64,000 nt of DNA from Bondarzewia mesenterica (GCA_004802705.1 SGPL01000049.1:1-64000); one strand, 5' to 3'; shown: positions 12,588 to 28,200, counted from the first letter of the stretch. The notes: generated by a model from the letters alone, not told the origin. Numbers and translations are program-made.

Positions 12588-15500
12588 AAAAAAATATAAA
12601 GTGGGATATTAGTTAACTCACTTCTTTTAGTTAAAGTCAGCAATACCAGTAAGAGGTCACTTATAGTCTGAATGCTATCAAAAATCTAATTGAAGAGGGC
12701 TCATAAGGTTCCTAAACTCTCCTTATTAGCTTGAGCAGCCTCTGATATAAATTTGAGGTAAAATTGGCAAATTACTCCTAATGGCCATAGATATGTCACA
12801 CACTAATGCCTTTAATAATGCCCAAGCTAGCTAGCATAATGAGATGAAAACTGTCAGTGAAGTGACAGAAAAGATGCACACTATACTGCTAATATGACAT
12901 TGTATAGAATGAGGACCTGAGAGAAATTATTGACTATTTTCAAAGCTTTACTAAGGTAATAATTTATATTCATCTTCTTAACATAAACTCACTTTTTCTC
13001 TCTTTTTGGCTGTGATCAACATTAGAGTAGGATTCAAGAGTGCAGAGAAATCAAAGGGGAAGTCTAACAGAGCTATCGGCATTCTCAAGATGCTCAGCTT
13101 AATATACTTTACTAATCAAGTGGCCTGAATGGGGGACTTGCCTGACCTTTATCCCTCTACTTGTCTTTTATTTTTTTTTAAGTAATCATTTAAGCATCAG
13201 GTGAGGCATATCTTCACTTTTTAAAACTTATAGTATTATGAAAAGAGCTATATTAATGGGCAGAATAATTAACAAATAGTTACAATAACTAAATAATTAT
13301 TTAATTGATTAGCAGATAATTTAGCTGCTCTCAGTGATAACTCTTGACATCATGTTATTTGAAAGTCTTATCATTCTCAAAAAAATGTCATCTTAATGAT
13401 GGGCTGATCATCAGATGATTTAGAATATAGAAGTTGTTGAAAGTAGTTGTGGGCACTTTAGCTGTCAATATTGATGTCAATAGTAAAAAAATGGTATATC
13501 CTCTAGTTATTTATTAACTTTAGCCAACATGAGATAGTTGACTTATAATGCTTAATAACCTCATAAATTCCACATTAATTGCCATTTATTATAAATATTC
13601 TAAAACTCTATTTCTCATCAAATTAATCAATATACATCTCTATACTACTTGCCATACTTGATCATGATTTCATCTTGACACTGTCTTCAAAATACTGGCC
13701 TCATTTCATTCATCTCTTAGTCTACATACCAAGCTGCTCATACACATTATTTGTCCTAAACAAGATATAATATATACACTCTCCATTAACTTAGGGCATT
13801 AAATGTATCAGCACTTGGCCACAGATAGCTACAATAGTTTTCAAATTATATTAAAAAAATAGCCTTATTCTTAGCAGTATAAAAATAGCTTGATCATAGG
13901 GGCTAACAACAGTTAGTAGGTTAAATCACTTAGCTTGACTATTGCTATCTCAATGTGATGAAGTCAGTCTTTGAGCAATCACTAAATCCTATTGAAGACT
14001 AATAGCTAATAGCAATAAGATCAATGAGGTCAGTGATGTCATTGAGTTTCTTAATGCATTCAATTTTAACAAAGTATTATTTAAGATGAATGATTCTTAT
14101 TATATCATTGAGGATAATTTATGACTCAGCAAAGTCTTGAAGCTATTGATGACATCTCAAGTCAGAGTATTAGTTTTAAAAGCTAGCTAAACATTTCAAC
14201 CCATATTCAATGGTCTTTAGCAAAAGCAGAAAAATAGCAGCAGCATCGATAATATAAATGTCATCAAGATATATTTTAAATGTTTCATTATATAATGTGT
14301 CTATTCAAACCATTCTGAGAATATGTCCACTGACCCAAAAGGCATTCTTGTGCAATTCTTCAAGTTATAATACAGCTAAGCTCTACTTAAGAACACTAAT
14401 TGCTACCATCTTTTAGCTTACACATTAGCTTTAACTTTACTACTACTTGCCACATTACAATCTTGGATCAGCATATCACTGTACATCCTATGAAACAATG
14501 ACTGTTAGTAACTATTAATGATGTAATGATCATCAATGCCAATAAAACTCACTAGAATTGTTCATAGTAAGCAAAAGCCAGTCGATAATTCTTTCACACT
14601 CATATAGTTGGCCAAAGGTTAATGATAAGTAAAGCAAAGTAGGCGTGCAGCCTCGAAAAGATAGTTAACTACTGAGTTTTTACTAAAACTTATAATGCAT
14701 ATAATTGACAAAGGTTTTGATTTGCTTTAGCATCTATATTGTGGCTTGTCAGGTTGAAATAGTATGGCAGAGTTTATGGAAAAGTGTGAGAGTTATATAA
14801 GACTGTTATTGTGAATGGAAAGAACAAGGAGATAGTTGAAAGCACAAATTTCAGATAGGGTTATAACAATGTGACATCTAAGCTTTCATTTCAGTAAGAG
14901 TGTGAGAAAGTATTTTTATATCATAATAGTAAGAGAAATTGAATCACAAAGTATGTACAAGGGTTTGAGTGATTTGAAAATGAATGTTATATTTTAGCTC
15001 AATTAAGCAAGTCTTATGATTCACACTACAAGAAACAGTTCATAGTATTAAAAAAAAAAAAACATATCATAAATAGGTAAGATGATGATTATTTAATTTT
15101 TAGATACTAATATTGATAACAGATAAGAAATTGAAAGGATTGAGCATATAAACTATATTTATGCTCATTGTGCTTGAACTTATCCTCACTGAAAACATTA
15201 TCATCAACTCCACACTATGATCACATTTTTAAAATTTAGTAGATCATAGATATTAAAGTGTATACATGTCATATATATATTATTGCTCTTATTTTTTACT
15301 TCACTCACTATGATACTTAATTCAATTAGGCTGCTTATAAGTACTGTGCACCTTGTGGCTGAGCATTACCTTATTAACACCATTTATATTACACTTAATA
15401 TCACTCTTCAACTTGTGTTAATAATAAATATAAGTAATAATAAATATAAGGGATTATGCAGACAGTATTTACACTCTCAGGAATACATATGTTATGCACA

Positions 15501-16200
15501 ATAGATGAACATTGGATATAACAAATAATCCTTAGAATAATTAAATATTATAATAAATGATGATAGTATTAGAGAGGATAACACTAAATAAGATGATTCA
15601 TATTTTAATAGCTAAATTCCATTAAATAATTTTATTAATACTATCTTTAAAGGGTCAGCTATTCAAATCTCTCTCTACCTCTGTCTCCTCATCTTTCTTC
15701 CCCCTCCTATGCATTAAATTTTTTATATCCTTCAAATGGATAAAAATGCTGCCCTATTTACTAATGCCAAAATTACTACACTCACTTGCACTTTAGAAGA
15801 CTGGCTCTCTAAAAAGTGAAAGGATCAATGAGAATTCCAAAAGGGACTATATCTAACATCCCTCTCAAGAAAGCTAGGTACATTGATAAGCTGAGAAAAG
15901 TGAGTTTGCTATTGTACATAGGCTCAGCATGCTTACTGATAGTGACTGCCATTCTATGAGAAAATTATCAACTGTTTTGAGTTTTAGCTTCTACAACAAC
16001 TAATAAATGACATGATTAAGTCTTTTGATTATTGAACTTCCCAATAAATTATCATAAAGGTCAAAAAGAAGAAGGATGGCATATATCAATGAGAAGCACT
16101 CTGTCACCCTAGTCACTTTCTGACAGTATATTAAGCATTATTAAAAGGTCTTGCAGTAAGAGACTAAGTATAAAATGTGCTGAAGAGCTCAAAAAGTACA
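12588..16200. other. Decayed AT-rich DNA, no gene recognised
   Basis: No assignable protein domain was found on either strand. In 14001-15000 I count four CG dinucleotides, far below the roughly 25-30 expected for about one-third GC. Part of the low-coordinate side may be the 3' portion (integrase and LTR) of the minus-strand Gypsy relic that follows, but no integrase motif was found. Confidence 0.5.
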
Positions 16201-19200
16201 AAGAGAGTGAGTAAAGTCCCTCTGTCATGATCTTTTTGATATTAATAATTCTATAGTTTTATCAAAAAATATAGCCACCAATACATCAAGAAATTCACTT
16301 GATGAATATAGAAGCAGCTTAATATATAAGTGTTCATGCTGCATGCCTCTCAAAACAAGGATATAAAAAAATTTATACATAGTGAGTTTACTGTTATTAT
16401 TTAGGCCAATAAATGTAGAACTGATAGCATTGGCTTTAGCAGTCAAAATTATAATAAAGAAAATGAGACCCTACTATTTACTAAGACATACTCTGAGTGG
16501 GCTACAGGAAATATCTTAGAAGGTTGGGGCAGTTATACTAGTAAGTCATTTTATAAGTAAATCCTCTAAATTATTGTCTCATTTTTGACTTATCTATGTA
16601 AGTGTATCTCTCATTAATGTTGATGTCAATGTCAATGTCAATTATGTTAAGTCAGTAAGAAGAATAGTAAGAAGCCCTTGCTAGAGTTGGCATTTGCTAA
16701 AGACAGTAAAGTGATGCTTTTAACGATAGAGGAGGATAATCAGTCAAATTTAGAGTTGATGAAGGTATCAATTTAGTTAGTGATGATAGCCACTTGAGAG
16801 TGCAAAATCTAAGGCATTAATAATTAGTGTGTAAAGAGTGGTAGAGTTGAAATATTAGAGTATTAAAAAAGAAGCAAATTTGTGCTTTAATAGTCAGAAT
16901 GCATTTTGCACAATATCTAAAAACATATAAAAAGCATATTCCTTTTTATTAATGAAGTCAAAAAGTGAATAATAAATAAATAATAATCAATAAAGTAATA
17001 ATAAAATTAGTAAAACTGAGAAATAATTAGAGCCTCCAGCATTAAAGGTTATAATCAGTCAATGATAATTGTGAGCTTCTTGAAATTCATTTTAATATCA
17101 TCAACACTTATAATATATTTAAGATATTCAACTTCTGATTTGTCTCACTTGCATTTTATTAAATTGATGCAAAGATGCATATTATGAAAACAATCAAGAA
17201 CAAGTTGAACATAAGCATTATGTTCTTTTTAAGTACATGAAAAAACTAAGATGTTAAATAAATAAATAATATAAATAACATTAAGCACAGTATAGAAGAC
17301 ATCTTAAATAATAGCTTAAAAAGCTATAGATGCATTAGTTAAACTATACAGAATAATGATGTGTTCAAAAAGTCCAAAAAGAATGCAGAAAGCAGTTTTC
17401 CACTTATCCTCCTCCTTGATCTAAAGTGAACTATATGCAAAAATAAGATCAATGATGGTAAAAAGTTTACAGCCTTGAATATAATTGAGCAAATTGTAGA
17501 TAAGTAAAATTGGGTATTGATTCTTTTTAATAATGGCATTGAGGTCATAAAAGTCCATACAAAGACAGAGGTTATTTATGTTGAGAATAAATAGAATAAA
17601 GGCACTTACAGATGACATTATGTGGTAGATATAGCTTTGAGTTAAGATTCTTAATGAGCACTTTATATTTTAGTAGAATGAGCTAGTGAAGTGATCTAAA
17701 AAGTAGTATTTTGTTATCTTCAATCTCAATGCTGACATCATATAGGCAATATAATAAGTGCTTGTTGAACTCAGCTTTAAAGAAGACTAAATTGATATAA
17801 TCTATATATTTAGAAAATATAAATGGCTAAGGAGTTAGATCTTAAGAATGTAAGTTAGCAGTAAATATAGAATTATTTAGTTTTATTAAGTCATTAGCAA
17901 GAGATGAAGAAATACAGGTCATACAAATATATGTCAATGAGCTGCTTAGCAAAAAGTAAAGGAGACAAATATCATCAAGTACTGAGTGTGTCATTTACAT
18001 GAATATTTTTAGGCTAATGGTTTAAATGTTAAAAGCTAAGTTCAAAGTGGGGTTGAAGTAACCATAGTTAGTCCACTAAGTGAGGATGCACAAAAATTAA
18101 AAAGGAGTTAAAGCCATAGCATTTGAGTTTATTAAAGCTGAGTTTGAGGCTATTAGTGATAGTATAAATGACAGCAAGTCGACCTTTAAGTATAAGGAGA
18201 TGTGAGAGGCACAAGTCACACTAGTTAGATTAAAGTCTATGTTGACAGCAAAGATAAAGTTCAGGGTCAAGAGTGATAGCTATAATATAAGACTACAGCT
18301 ATTTATAATAGCCATGATAAAGATATTTAAGTAGGGCTGTAGCAATCAAGAGTGAAATTATCATCATATTAGTTGATGTGAGAGTTGTAGTATATAATTT
18401 AGTCAAGGCTTAAAATGATAAGATAATCTATATGAACTACAGCAAGAGCTAAAAATCTAGAGTGAGTAAAAATAAATAAATTAATGATAACATTTTGATT
18501 AGTTTAAACATGATTAGATAATTATCAACTGTTATAATGGGTATAGGAATATTTTTAAGAAGTATTAAATTGCTCAAAAATGCATAAGGTCTGTACATCT
18601 AAGTCAAAAAAATATATAAGTGTGAATAAGTTCTTGATGAGTAAAATTCAGCACAATAGAGATTAAAAAATATGATGAGTAGTTCAAAGAAGGGCCAGAG
18701 GCTGCAAAAATATACTTAGAAGTAGAAAGAAGAGTCATGATATCAGATATGTTATGAGCTAAATAGATATAAGTAAGCTTCAGCATGATTACTTGATTAT
18801 TAAAATTTATCTCTTCATCAGCTGAATGCTTTAGGACATTAAAAGGACAAATAGCAAGGCTTTTTTTTATAGAGAGTTTGCCTTATGAGACCTTACTATT
18901 ATTTTTGTTTAAGTAGTTATTTATCATATGATCAATAATTAAAGGTCATTGCCATAGCAATATTTCTTCTCCTGCTTAGTAAGCAGACTATGTTTTTTTT
19001 TAAATGTGCGTCACATTGATTTTCATTAAAATATCAAGAGAAAGTTGTTGGACAGCAGTGAGAGCATGTGAGATAGATGATGATTAATGTCTGCTGTTAA
19101 AAGATTGCTTGATGAGTATACTACTATTCTTTTAATCTAGATTCTCATTATAAAGCCTATTGTCAATGTCAATAGACAAAGGATGAGCATATATTAGCTC

Positions 19201-20400
19201 AGCTTAAATAGTCCACTTTAAATCATGATTAAATATGTATATCTTTATCTCTTTAGTGTAGTTAAGATAAATAAGCAGCTCATAAAATTGTGATACATAT
19301 CTCACACATAAACTAATTTGATACAACATCTCAATTTTATGAATCATAGTGTGGACTGCATCAGTATTATTTAAGTGCTTGTAAAAGTCAATGATAAATG
19401 TACTAAAATTATTGAGTAGTTCAGAGTTCATCTTCTTAATAACATTCAATTAGAATTTAGAGGAGCTATTGCTTAGAAAAGAGTTCAAATAGAGAGCTTT
19501 ATTTTTGCCAATAGGGAGTGATGCATATGAGAGGTTTATTATGCCTTCGAGTTCATCAATGAATAGCTCTACGTTAATAGAGCTATCCTTAAACACTATT
19601 AGCTCTTTAAATTTAGCAATTTAATGTAGTGCTAATAAGTCAACAACAGCATTGGGTGAGGCAATATCTGTGGAAGGTGCTAGTGCTAGATTGGTAAAGA
19701 ACATGGGTAGTATAGTGAGATGTTAAGTAATCATCTATAACATTTTATTGACTTGATATTGATTGATATAAAAGTCAAAGGTATATTGACCTAATATAGT
19801 GATAGTGTAGACTATAATGACATACTCATTTCACAATAGTTATATTGCCTGTGATAAATTAGATATTGATATGAGAGTAATATCTTCTAGATCAGGTGAG
19901 CTTGAAATTAGCATATCCATATCTATAGAGTATGATGTTTTTAGCTAAAGATTCTTTAAAGGGTCCATTTTTATTAGTAAGACCTTCAAAATGAAATGTA
20001 CTGAGATTTTATTAAAATTGAAGTAAAAAGGCTTTAAATCGAGACAATAAGGGAGTAAAGTTCAAAAAAAGGTGAGTGTTGGCCTAATTAAACTGTAATG
20101 AGTGAGGTTATCAATGAGTCAAATAAAAGTGCACATATAAAAATTCTTGAATAACAAGGGGGCATATTATCCATATTAATCAGATGAGATATATGAGTGG
20201 CAAGTGATAGGTTCAGTAGAGCAGAGTCTGTAGCTAGTAAAGAAGATACAAGAAACATTAGATGTGAAATAGATTAAACAGGAGTTAGAACAAGTACAAA
20301 TGAAGGAATGAATAATATAAAGATAATAGGAATATATCAGATTAATGACAAATTTTCTGTTGTACATAGAATGACTATGACTGTGACATAAGGCTTAAAG
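16200..20400 (-). mobile_element. Decayed Ty3/Gypsy element (gag-like and reverse transcriptase relics)
   Basis: The minus strand at 17618-17240 reads as a Gypsy reverse transcriptase in shifting frames: FYDLNAIIKKNQYPILLIYN, FTIIDLIFAY, then a KWKTAF-like stretch and NILVFS (family DDILVFS). These match the conserved path from the N-terminal palm to the catalytic box, whose aspartates have decayed. Upstream on the same strand, 19449-19204 resembles a Gypsy Gag core with regularly spaced hydrophobics, and the interval between could be protease (VHIDYLIILSLD-like near 18400). Stops occur every few codons and CpG is almost absent. The ends of the element are estimates. Confidence 0.75.
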
Positions 20401-22900
20401 CCCTACATTTAGCATACTATATAAATTTATGATATCTATTCTGCTCAGTTAGCTATTATAAGGTACTCTACCTCAAGAAGTATATAAACTCTAAAAGATG
20501 AGGAGTATGACTTCTAATATATAAGCAAGTTGAGGCTTAAAAATGAGATTTACAAGTTAAGTTTAGAACAAGATAGTTTGCTTCTCTGAGGTATTCAATA
20601 GCATATAACAGGGCCTATAACCTATTGTATGATATGATTTAGGGAGTGAACAAGCTAAATAAAAGAGGCTCAGTTATTTATCTTATAGAGAAAATAATTA
20701 ATATTAATATACCTAAGAAGTGAGCAAGCTGAATAAAAGAGGCTATAAATATAAGTAAATACAAGTACTATAAGTAATAGCAATATACAAGATTCACCTT
20801 GATTATTCATCTCATAAAAAAAATCACTAACAGAGCTTTCCTACAGATTCAGTAATTTATTTAACTACCTAAAATTCAAGAACTCTCATACTAGCATAAA
20901 TATAAAGAAAAAGTTAAAGTAACTGCAAGGAGCTAGGAAGATGTTAACTCATAATTATAGGTTAATTTCTTTTATAATAAGGTCTTAGGTAGAACTAAAT
21001 AGATATATAATCAGGCATATTTCTCGATAAAAAATTGAATTAGATTAAATTTATACACATACTACCATATTTATAGTTTCCTAGGTTTTGATTGTATTTT
21101 TATCTATATCTACAGCTAAAATAATAACTACAAAAAATGAGATAGCTGCACTATGTCAAAATGACATGTGTAAGGTGCAAATGAGTAGATGAGCTGGTGT
21201 ACATATCATAATGAGATTGATGAGGCATTTATAAATAGGAGAGGCCCATTTAATTTAAGCTATAAAGATATTTTAACTGCGGCTATTATAAAATTATAAT
21301 TTGATCAGAAAGATGAAAAGTCATGTGCATTTTATAATGATAATTTTTAAAAATAACTGTACTCAAACCTCTACCTATTATCTTTTACTTAAAAATTAAT
21401 CAAATAATTAAAGACTTTAATTTCAACATAATAGTTATTACAACTATATATCAAAAATCTAATCACTTTACTATAAGAATAATTTCTAAAGATTGCAGTG
21501 TATGATAATACAATAGTATATTTATAGATAGAGAATACATATTTAAAAATATATATTCAGAGATTACACAAACTCAATTGCACTCCTTAAATAAAAAATC
21601 AACTTTAATATTAATTTATTCAAAAGTTTGATAGAGTTTATATTAAAATTTTAAGATAAACTTAAAAAAAGCCAAAAATCATTCATATCGTGCAATACAG
21701 TGGTTCTTTTGTAACATGACTTTTAAAAATAATATAAATAGAGTTACACAAAGTTACTTTTTTTCAATCTCATAAAGTGATATTATCAAGTCAAATGAGT
21801 TCTTTGAGCTGCATGAGCACATAGAACCTCATGGTAATAAGTACAAGAAAAAAAAAGTTATCATAGTCATTTGATGCTAAAGGTAAGGAGAGAAGTATAA
21901 TGAAGTCATATTATAATAAAGAGAATTTACAAAAGGGCAGAGAGTTGAATTGTTTTTTATTGCCCTTTAGGGTGTATATAACTAATGAGGATTTATGAGT
22001 AGTGCAAATATACAGAAAAAATAGCTCAAGCTAATTATAGATGCTAAATATACTGCATAATTTTAAACCTGCTCACTTAGTTTTTATTGAGACTGCTTTT
22101 ACTACTAGGATAGAATCTTTACAGGAGGTAACTCTCTTCATCAAGAGGGATTCAGATGTATGGTGTGCCACATAAAGGATCCCTCTTACAGACCTCAAAT
22201 GCTTATCCTTAAGACCACTCCAGTAGATTTATTTCATCACATATGCTATTACAGGTGCTGAAAGTAAGTGTTATCTTTCTGGTGTACAAGGAGAAGTAGT
22301 CAATTATAATATTACAAGCTAATTTCAACTTGAGTATTACTTCATGCCATATTATAAGTTAATTTAAAATTATATGCAAGGCTTTTGCCTAAAAATAGCC
22401 TTCCTTGATAGATCCTTAGGAGTAAAATTTGATAGATTTTAGTTGAATATGATGATACATGTGGACTATAAAAAAAATGAAAGAGTGCCTAGGCTGATAT
22501 CTAAGGAGAAGTTATACAAGTGACAAAAAATAATATGGAAATTAAGAGTAGATGTGTACAAGAGCCTAGAATTGAATTTGAGAGAGAAGCCAATCATAAT
22601 CATGCATTCTCTTTAAAGTTATTTTGTCATTTAAAGTAATTTGTGTAGTTGCTCAGATAATTATGAGAGGTTCAGATTTATAATCTTGTAGCCTCCAATG
22701 TATCATGAGGGAGTTTAATCTTCTTACTGATAGCCTTCATGCAAAAGCACATCTATTATAGTGTTTTACTCTCTTAGAATGCGAAGGACTCAGAGGTTAA
22801 TATTTATACTGATAATAAGATTAATAGTAAAATATAATAGAGTTGTTTGAAAAAAGAATAATGCATGATAAATAAGGGATCAGATGTATTGCCCACTCAC
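20400..22900. other. AT-rich decayed DNA, no gene recognised
   Basis: No domain was identified on either strand and the stop density is high. It may include 5' parts of the Gypsy relic to its left or 3' parts of the DIRS-like relic to its right, since both are on the minus strand. Confidence 0.5.
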
Positions 22901-24100
22901 TATAAGGCACAGTTAATGATTAGAGTTTTAAAGAAGAAGAAAAAATTTAAATTTTTTTTGATGACAATTGATAAGTCTGAATGGAAGCTCAAGTAAAATT
23001 GTAGTAATAAAAAGCTAAAGCTGAGAAGTAAAGCATCATCATAAATGATAATATTAGTATCATTAATATTTTATGCAATTAAGTCCAGAAAGAATGTCCT
23101 CCTGTCTTGCTTCATATATGAAGTAAGCTATTCTAATTATTAACAGAGTCTGATACTGAGCTTGACAAGCTAATGAGAGTGCAGTTTGTTTAATATTTTA
23201 TTATACAGCATGCTCAGTTTAAGCTGAAGCAATAGCAAAATATTAAAAGACTAATTAATTCATCTAGTTAAGTATTAAAACTCTCAGAGAGGGCATTGAT
23301 GAGTTAACTTCATTTAATGACTAAAATGCTGAATTTTATTAATTAACTCATTATATCTTATTTTAAATAAATTCACTTTTATGAGCTTTATATTAACTTT
23401 AAAATCAATAATCAAGATAAATGTATCATAAATTTGCTTAGCATAGTTATGAGGAATTTTGAGCTCATTTTATAGCTCTAAGAAGTCTGATTGCTTTTAT
23501 AGAAGGAATTTTAAATACAGTGCATATAAGTAATATTATTTTCAAATTCTTAAGAGAAAGCATCATTAGCATAAGCTAAAAGATCTGAGATTCCTCAAAT
23601 GAAAATGTCAACTCAAAGCATAAGACTTATAAATGCATACTACAAGTCACCTCCTTTCTGATTACTGATAATATTACAATAATCAACTTGATAGTTCTCC
23701 TCAAATATTATAACTTATTTTAACTACTATACAGAGTGCATCAATAGGCATTTATAAGCATATGAGATGTCTACTTTAAAAAGGGCGATTGAGTGATCTT
23801 GTTGCTCACAAAATACCCTACATAGGTAATGTTTGAGATCATAAACATTATTGAGCTATGTAGAGATTAATGTAGCTAAATCATGAAGTTTAGTAAGAAG
23901 AGTTTAGCATTGTGGTCAGTTATTATCTTATATTTCTCAAAATTTAGCTTAAAAACTACACTGAAAGGCATGCTATATATTGCAAACAAGAGTTCTGAGC
24001 TGAAAGGACATAATAATTATCTAGCTGCTTCTTCCTCAATTATATGATGCTATGCAAACTCAACTTGAGACTCTTCATACAGAAGATGTGAGGAGTTATC
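22900..24100 (-). mobile_element. Relic of a DIRS-like reverse transcriptase
   Basis: On the minus strand, 23795-23765 reads LFKVDISYAYKCLLMHS, and 23597-23540 reads SDLLAYANDAFS followed by EFENN. Together these resemble the Agaricomycete retroelement reverse transcriptase family whose blocks read roughly K-D-AYR-PMHP and then LLAYVDDAFSWEFE. The YVDD box appears here as YAND. That family is often associated with tyrosine recombinases (DIRS-type), but no recombinase was found in this copy. Many stops interrupt the frame. The assignment to a reverse transcriptase is fairly firm; the DIRS label is inference. Confidence 0.6.
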
Positions 24101-25259
24101 TTACATATTGAGATAGAATGGGTTTAAGGTGTTCACTGTAGGCTAAAATCCTTAATAGAGGCTAATCATGATAAAATTAATAAATAAGTATTTTAAATGA
24201 TTAGATAGCAACTACACAAATTAATCAACATTGATTAAAGTAATAATGTAAAATAAGTCAAGGTATCCTAATATTGTTGTAAAAATGAAAGCATGCTTGA
24301 GCTCATTCAGTGAAGGCTTGAAGATTAGTAAAGTAAATTTAAAAAGGGATGCAGATGGAGTAAAAATGTGCTTAAAATTATATCATATAAAGAAGTAATA
24401 ATGCTATAATATAGGTAGTTATGACAGCTTACTTTCAGTTTTCAGAGGGATATTTTTGATTGCATGCTAATTTAATTTGCATTTAGTGCAGATATGAGCA
24501 TATCAGTAAGTCTCACTATTAAGTAGACACTGTTCCTCATTTTATCTTTAACAAGCTATCTTTAGTTATTTAGCTCAATTATCTCCTTTTCTACTTTTAA
24601 TGCTCTCAAATAATTTAACAATCCCAAATCTAATGCTTGTTGTTCACTAAATTCAGAAATCATCAAAAGCTGAGAAGTCATCAAGTATGAGTTAATGACA
24701 GCTTGCAATATAAATGCCGATAGCTCAGTCATAAAGGATAATTTTATTGTGAAAGGATGAATGAAGGCTATAAAGTGTCAATTGATATAGCTGGCATAGC
24801 AGTTGAGTTTAATAAATTGATGCAGGAAAATAAAAAGGTATGCTTGAGCAGTTGTAGTCTAGCTTATTATTCATTCTTCTGATTTTGCACGATTTTGATA
24901 AGTATAGCAGATGATAAAGTGAACTCAATTCTACTGACCTTTCTTTTATAAATGACTGAGTAAGATGTAGCTATAAAGACTTTAACATTTAGTCAAAGTA
25001 GACAGCTTTTTTAAACATGATGTGCATTTACTCAATGTTAAAAAATAGTAGACAGTTGGCAGTATTGATGATTAAAGGCTTGATGAGTTTGAGATTAATA
25101 AAAAAAGTTTGTGAGTATGGCACATATTCACGCTCCAAACTACCACCACTGGCACTCTGGCACCCCTAGAACTCCAGCATTTTTAACATCAACAGACCTA
25201 CTCTTCTTTGTTAAAACATTTGCTATGCTAGTTATATTGTACTGAAAAGCAAATATTAC
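24101..25259. other. AT-rich DNA, no gene recognised
   Basis: No domain or repeat stands out. The composition begins to shift near 25100, where longer open frames of the LINE begin. Confidence 0.5.
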
Positions 25260-28200
25260 ACTATATAACTTACTTGCTCTCAGCACTTGACACAAAAATG
25301 ATAGGGAGGTCAAAAATGGCCTCACTTATCAACTTAACAACTAGAAGTTGGGGTCCCTCAATGAGAAGATCGATAACCCCAATGATATTCGACCCGCAGA
25401 CAGATGACATTAAAGTTGAGATAACAGGAGGGAAAGAAGCTAAACAATTCTTAGAAAAGAACCTATTAGTCTCAGTCAGATCCCTGTTCACAGTCTCAGT
25501 GCTCAGCATGGCATTGCTACATATTTTACAATTGAATAAGGTATCTAAACTGATGATCTATATAATACAAGCTGTAGCCATCCTTCTTAGCTAAGTGGAA
25601 GATGATACGAGGGTGGAGGAATTGGTTGATGCAGTAGTCAGCAAGCCTCATGTCATCCATATGCCAGATGGACAAACCTCAACAAATTTGGATGCTGACC
25701 TTGGAGGCTTACACTCAATGCTAGATGACTTGAACATTATCAAAACTCTAAAAGATGATTTTTATGCTTCACAGGAGAAGCTTCTATCTTGATCATGTGA
25801 ATAGGCTAAATTCCTACAAAAACAAGTCACCACCTTATTCGAAGTGCTCATAGAATTCAAGACCATCTGCTCACAACATGCAAAGATGGCATCCTCTCAT
25901 GTCTTCTCATCCTCTCTCCTCTCTTTACCATACTGCAATGCTCTCATAAACTCGCATCTATCTGGGCTTTCGCAAACTTCAATGGACCCTGAGGCAGCCC
26001 ATCAAGCAATCTTATGTGCCTGACAGATATTCATTGATTTTAACAATAGAACAAATGGCACCCCTTCTATGACCAGTCTAGAGAGCCTTCGAGAGATGGC
26101 TAAGGCAGCAATAGAGGAACTCCACCCCTCCATTCCCATTGATATCCAGAAACTGCACAAGATCAAAAATGGAGGAGTAATAATATGGGTCATCACAAAG
26201 GAAGTGACAGACTAGTTACACATTATACCATTTGGCAACACTTCTCAAGAGCATTTGGAGGAATGACCTCCATTAAGGAAAGGTATTATTCATTGATCTT
26301 CTGATTCATTTCACTATCTTTTAGGCTGAACAACCCCATGGACCTCAAAGAGATCAAGAAATTAGTGCATATATTAACTAACTCCATAGCTCAGGTGAGG
26401 TGGATCAAGCCAGAATCCAAATGCTTACCATCTCAACTCATTGGGCACTGCATCATACAGGTCACATCTGTGGAGGTCACCAACCAACTCATAGACAACA
26501 GAATTATAATCTGGGGATGAAAAATTTGGCCTAAAAAACTCAAGGCTAAACTGATTCACTGCAACAAATGTCAGCAATATGGACATATTGCCAAAAACTG
26601 TCACAATGAAATAGCATGCAAAATGTGTGAGCAAAATACACACTCAATAGCAGAGTGTAGCATGTACAAAACATACTGGTGCATATTTTGCAGGGTAAAC
26701 ACTTATGCTAGCTAGGTCAGAGATTGCCCTTCCTTCCTTAAGTAATCCAAAGCCACTGATGAGAGAAGACTAGACAACAGGATGTGATACTTCCTCACCA
26801 ATGACCCACACATATACACTACTACCTCACAGAGAATTCTCATGGACAGCTATTTCCCTCAGAAATATGCTGCAAAATTGCTAGAAAATACACCCTTGCA
26901 GCTGAAGGCCACCTCGACCTAACAAATGCTTGATAATTTCCTCTCCCAGCCCTACCTAGTCATTCATCATCTTCTACTATTCCTACGCAAAAGGAACCCA
27001 TAGCACTCGATTCAATCCCTATCACACACACTATCTCCACCTCTCTCTTTTCCCTGCATACATTCTCTAGCCAGAAATCTCCTTATTTCACATCAACATC
27101 CATCAGTGGTGCACATCAGACTACCTCAAGTGACTAGTCTGATGAATTGTGAACCTGACATCCTAACTCAGCTTCGCATCTGGCAAGAAAACATCAACAC
27201 ATCAAACAAGACCCAATTCTATACTCTTCACTCTAATCTACACCAAAACTATAACATAATTGCACTGCAGGAATTGTACATAGACTTCCTCAGCAACACT
27301 AGGGTGTTACGCAACTGGACCATCTTATATCCATCCCAACACCTCATATCGGACAAATCAAACCACTCTATCACTCTTATTTGATCATCCATCTCTGCCC
27401 AACTCTGGTGACAACTCCTTTTTCCCTTGAATGATATCACAGTCATACAATTTCAAGGCCCCTTTAGATGCATTATGATCTTTAATATATACAATGACTG
27501 CAGGCACCAATACACCCTCAATGCATTAGCAATGTACCATTGACAGCACCACAATACACTATACTCAGATGATAATGCACACATAATCTGACTAAGCAAT
27601 TTTAACTGACACCATCCAGTGTAGGACAACCTAAAGGATGACAGGCTATTCACAAGAATGGCAACAGAGGAGGCAGAGCTACTAATATGCTTACTCATTG
27701 ACTTTGACCTAGGGCTAGCACTCCCTCTCAACACTCCTATGCACTAACATTCAGTCACCAAGAAATGGATGTGCCTCAATCATGTCTTCTGCACTAAATA
27801 CACCCCGCTACTATTTGTCTTCAAGTCCTACAACAGATCACATCTCAGTAGTCAGCACACTAGATATCATAATCCCCCATCAGCCCCCAAAGGAACAGTG
27901 GAACTTCAGGTTGACTGACCAGGAGAACTTCAATGAGAAGCTGCAGGAACGACTAGCACAGTGACCTCTATAGGCCCTGGCCAACAAAAATGAGTTCAAC
28001 AGGGCCATCAATTTCCTCACCACCAACATCTAGGAAGTTATCAAGGAGGTGGTCCTGCTATCTTGCCCAAGTTTACACTCTAAATGATGATGAACCCAAG
28101 ACCTCACAAAACTCAGGAAATCAATGCTGCAGCTAGGTTAGCAAGCATATAGAGTAAGGGATCTCACAGGGCATCTGCTACATGATGAATATAAGGAAAT

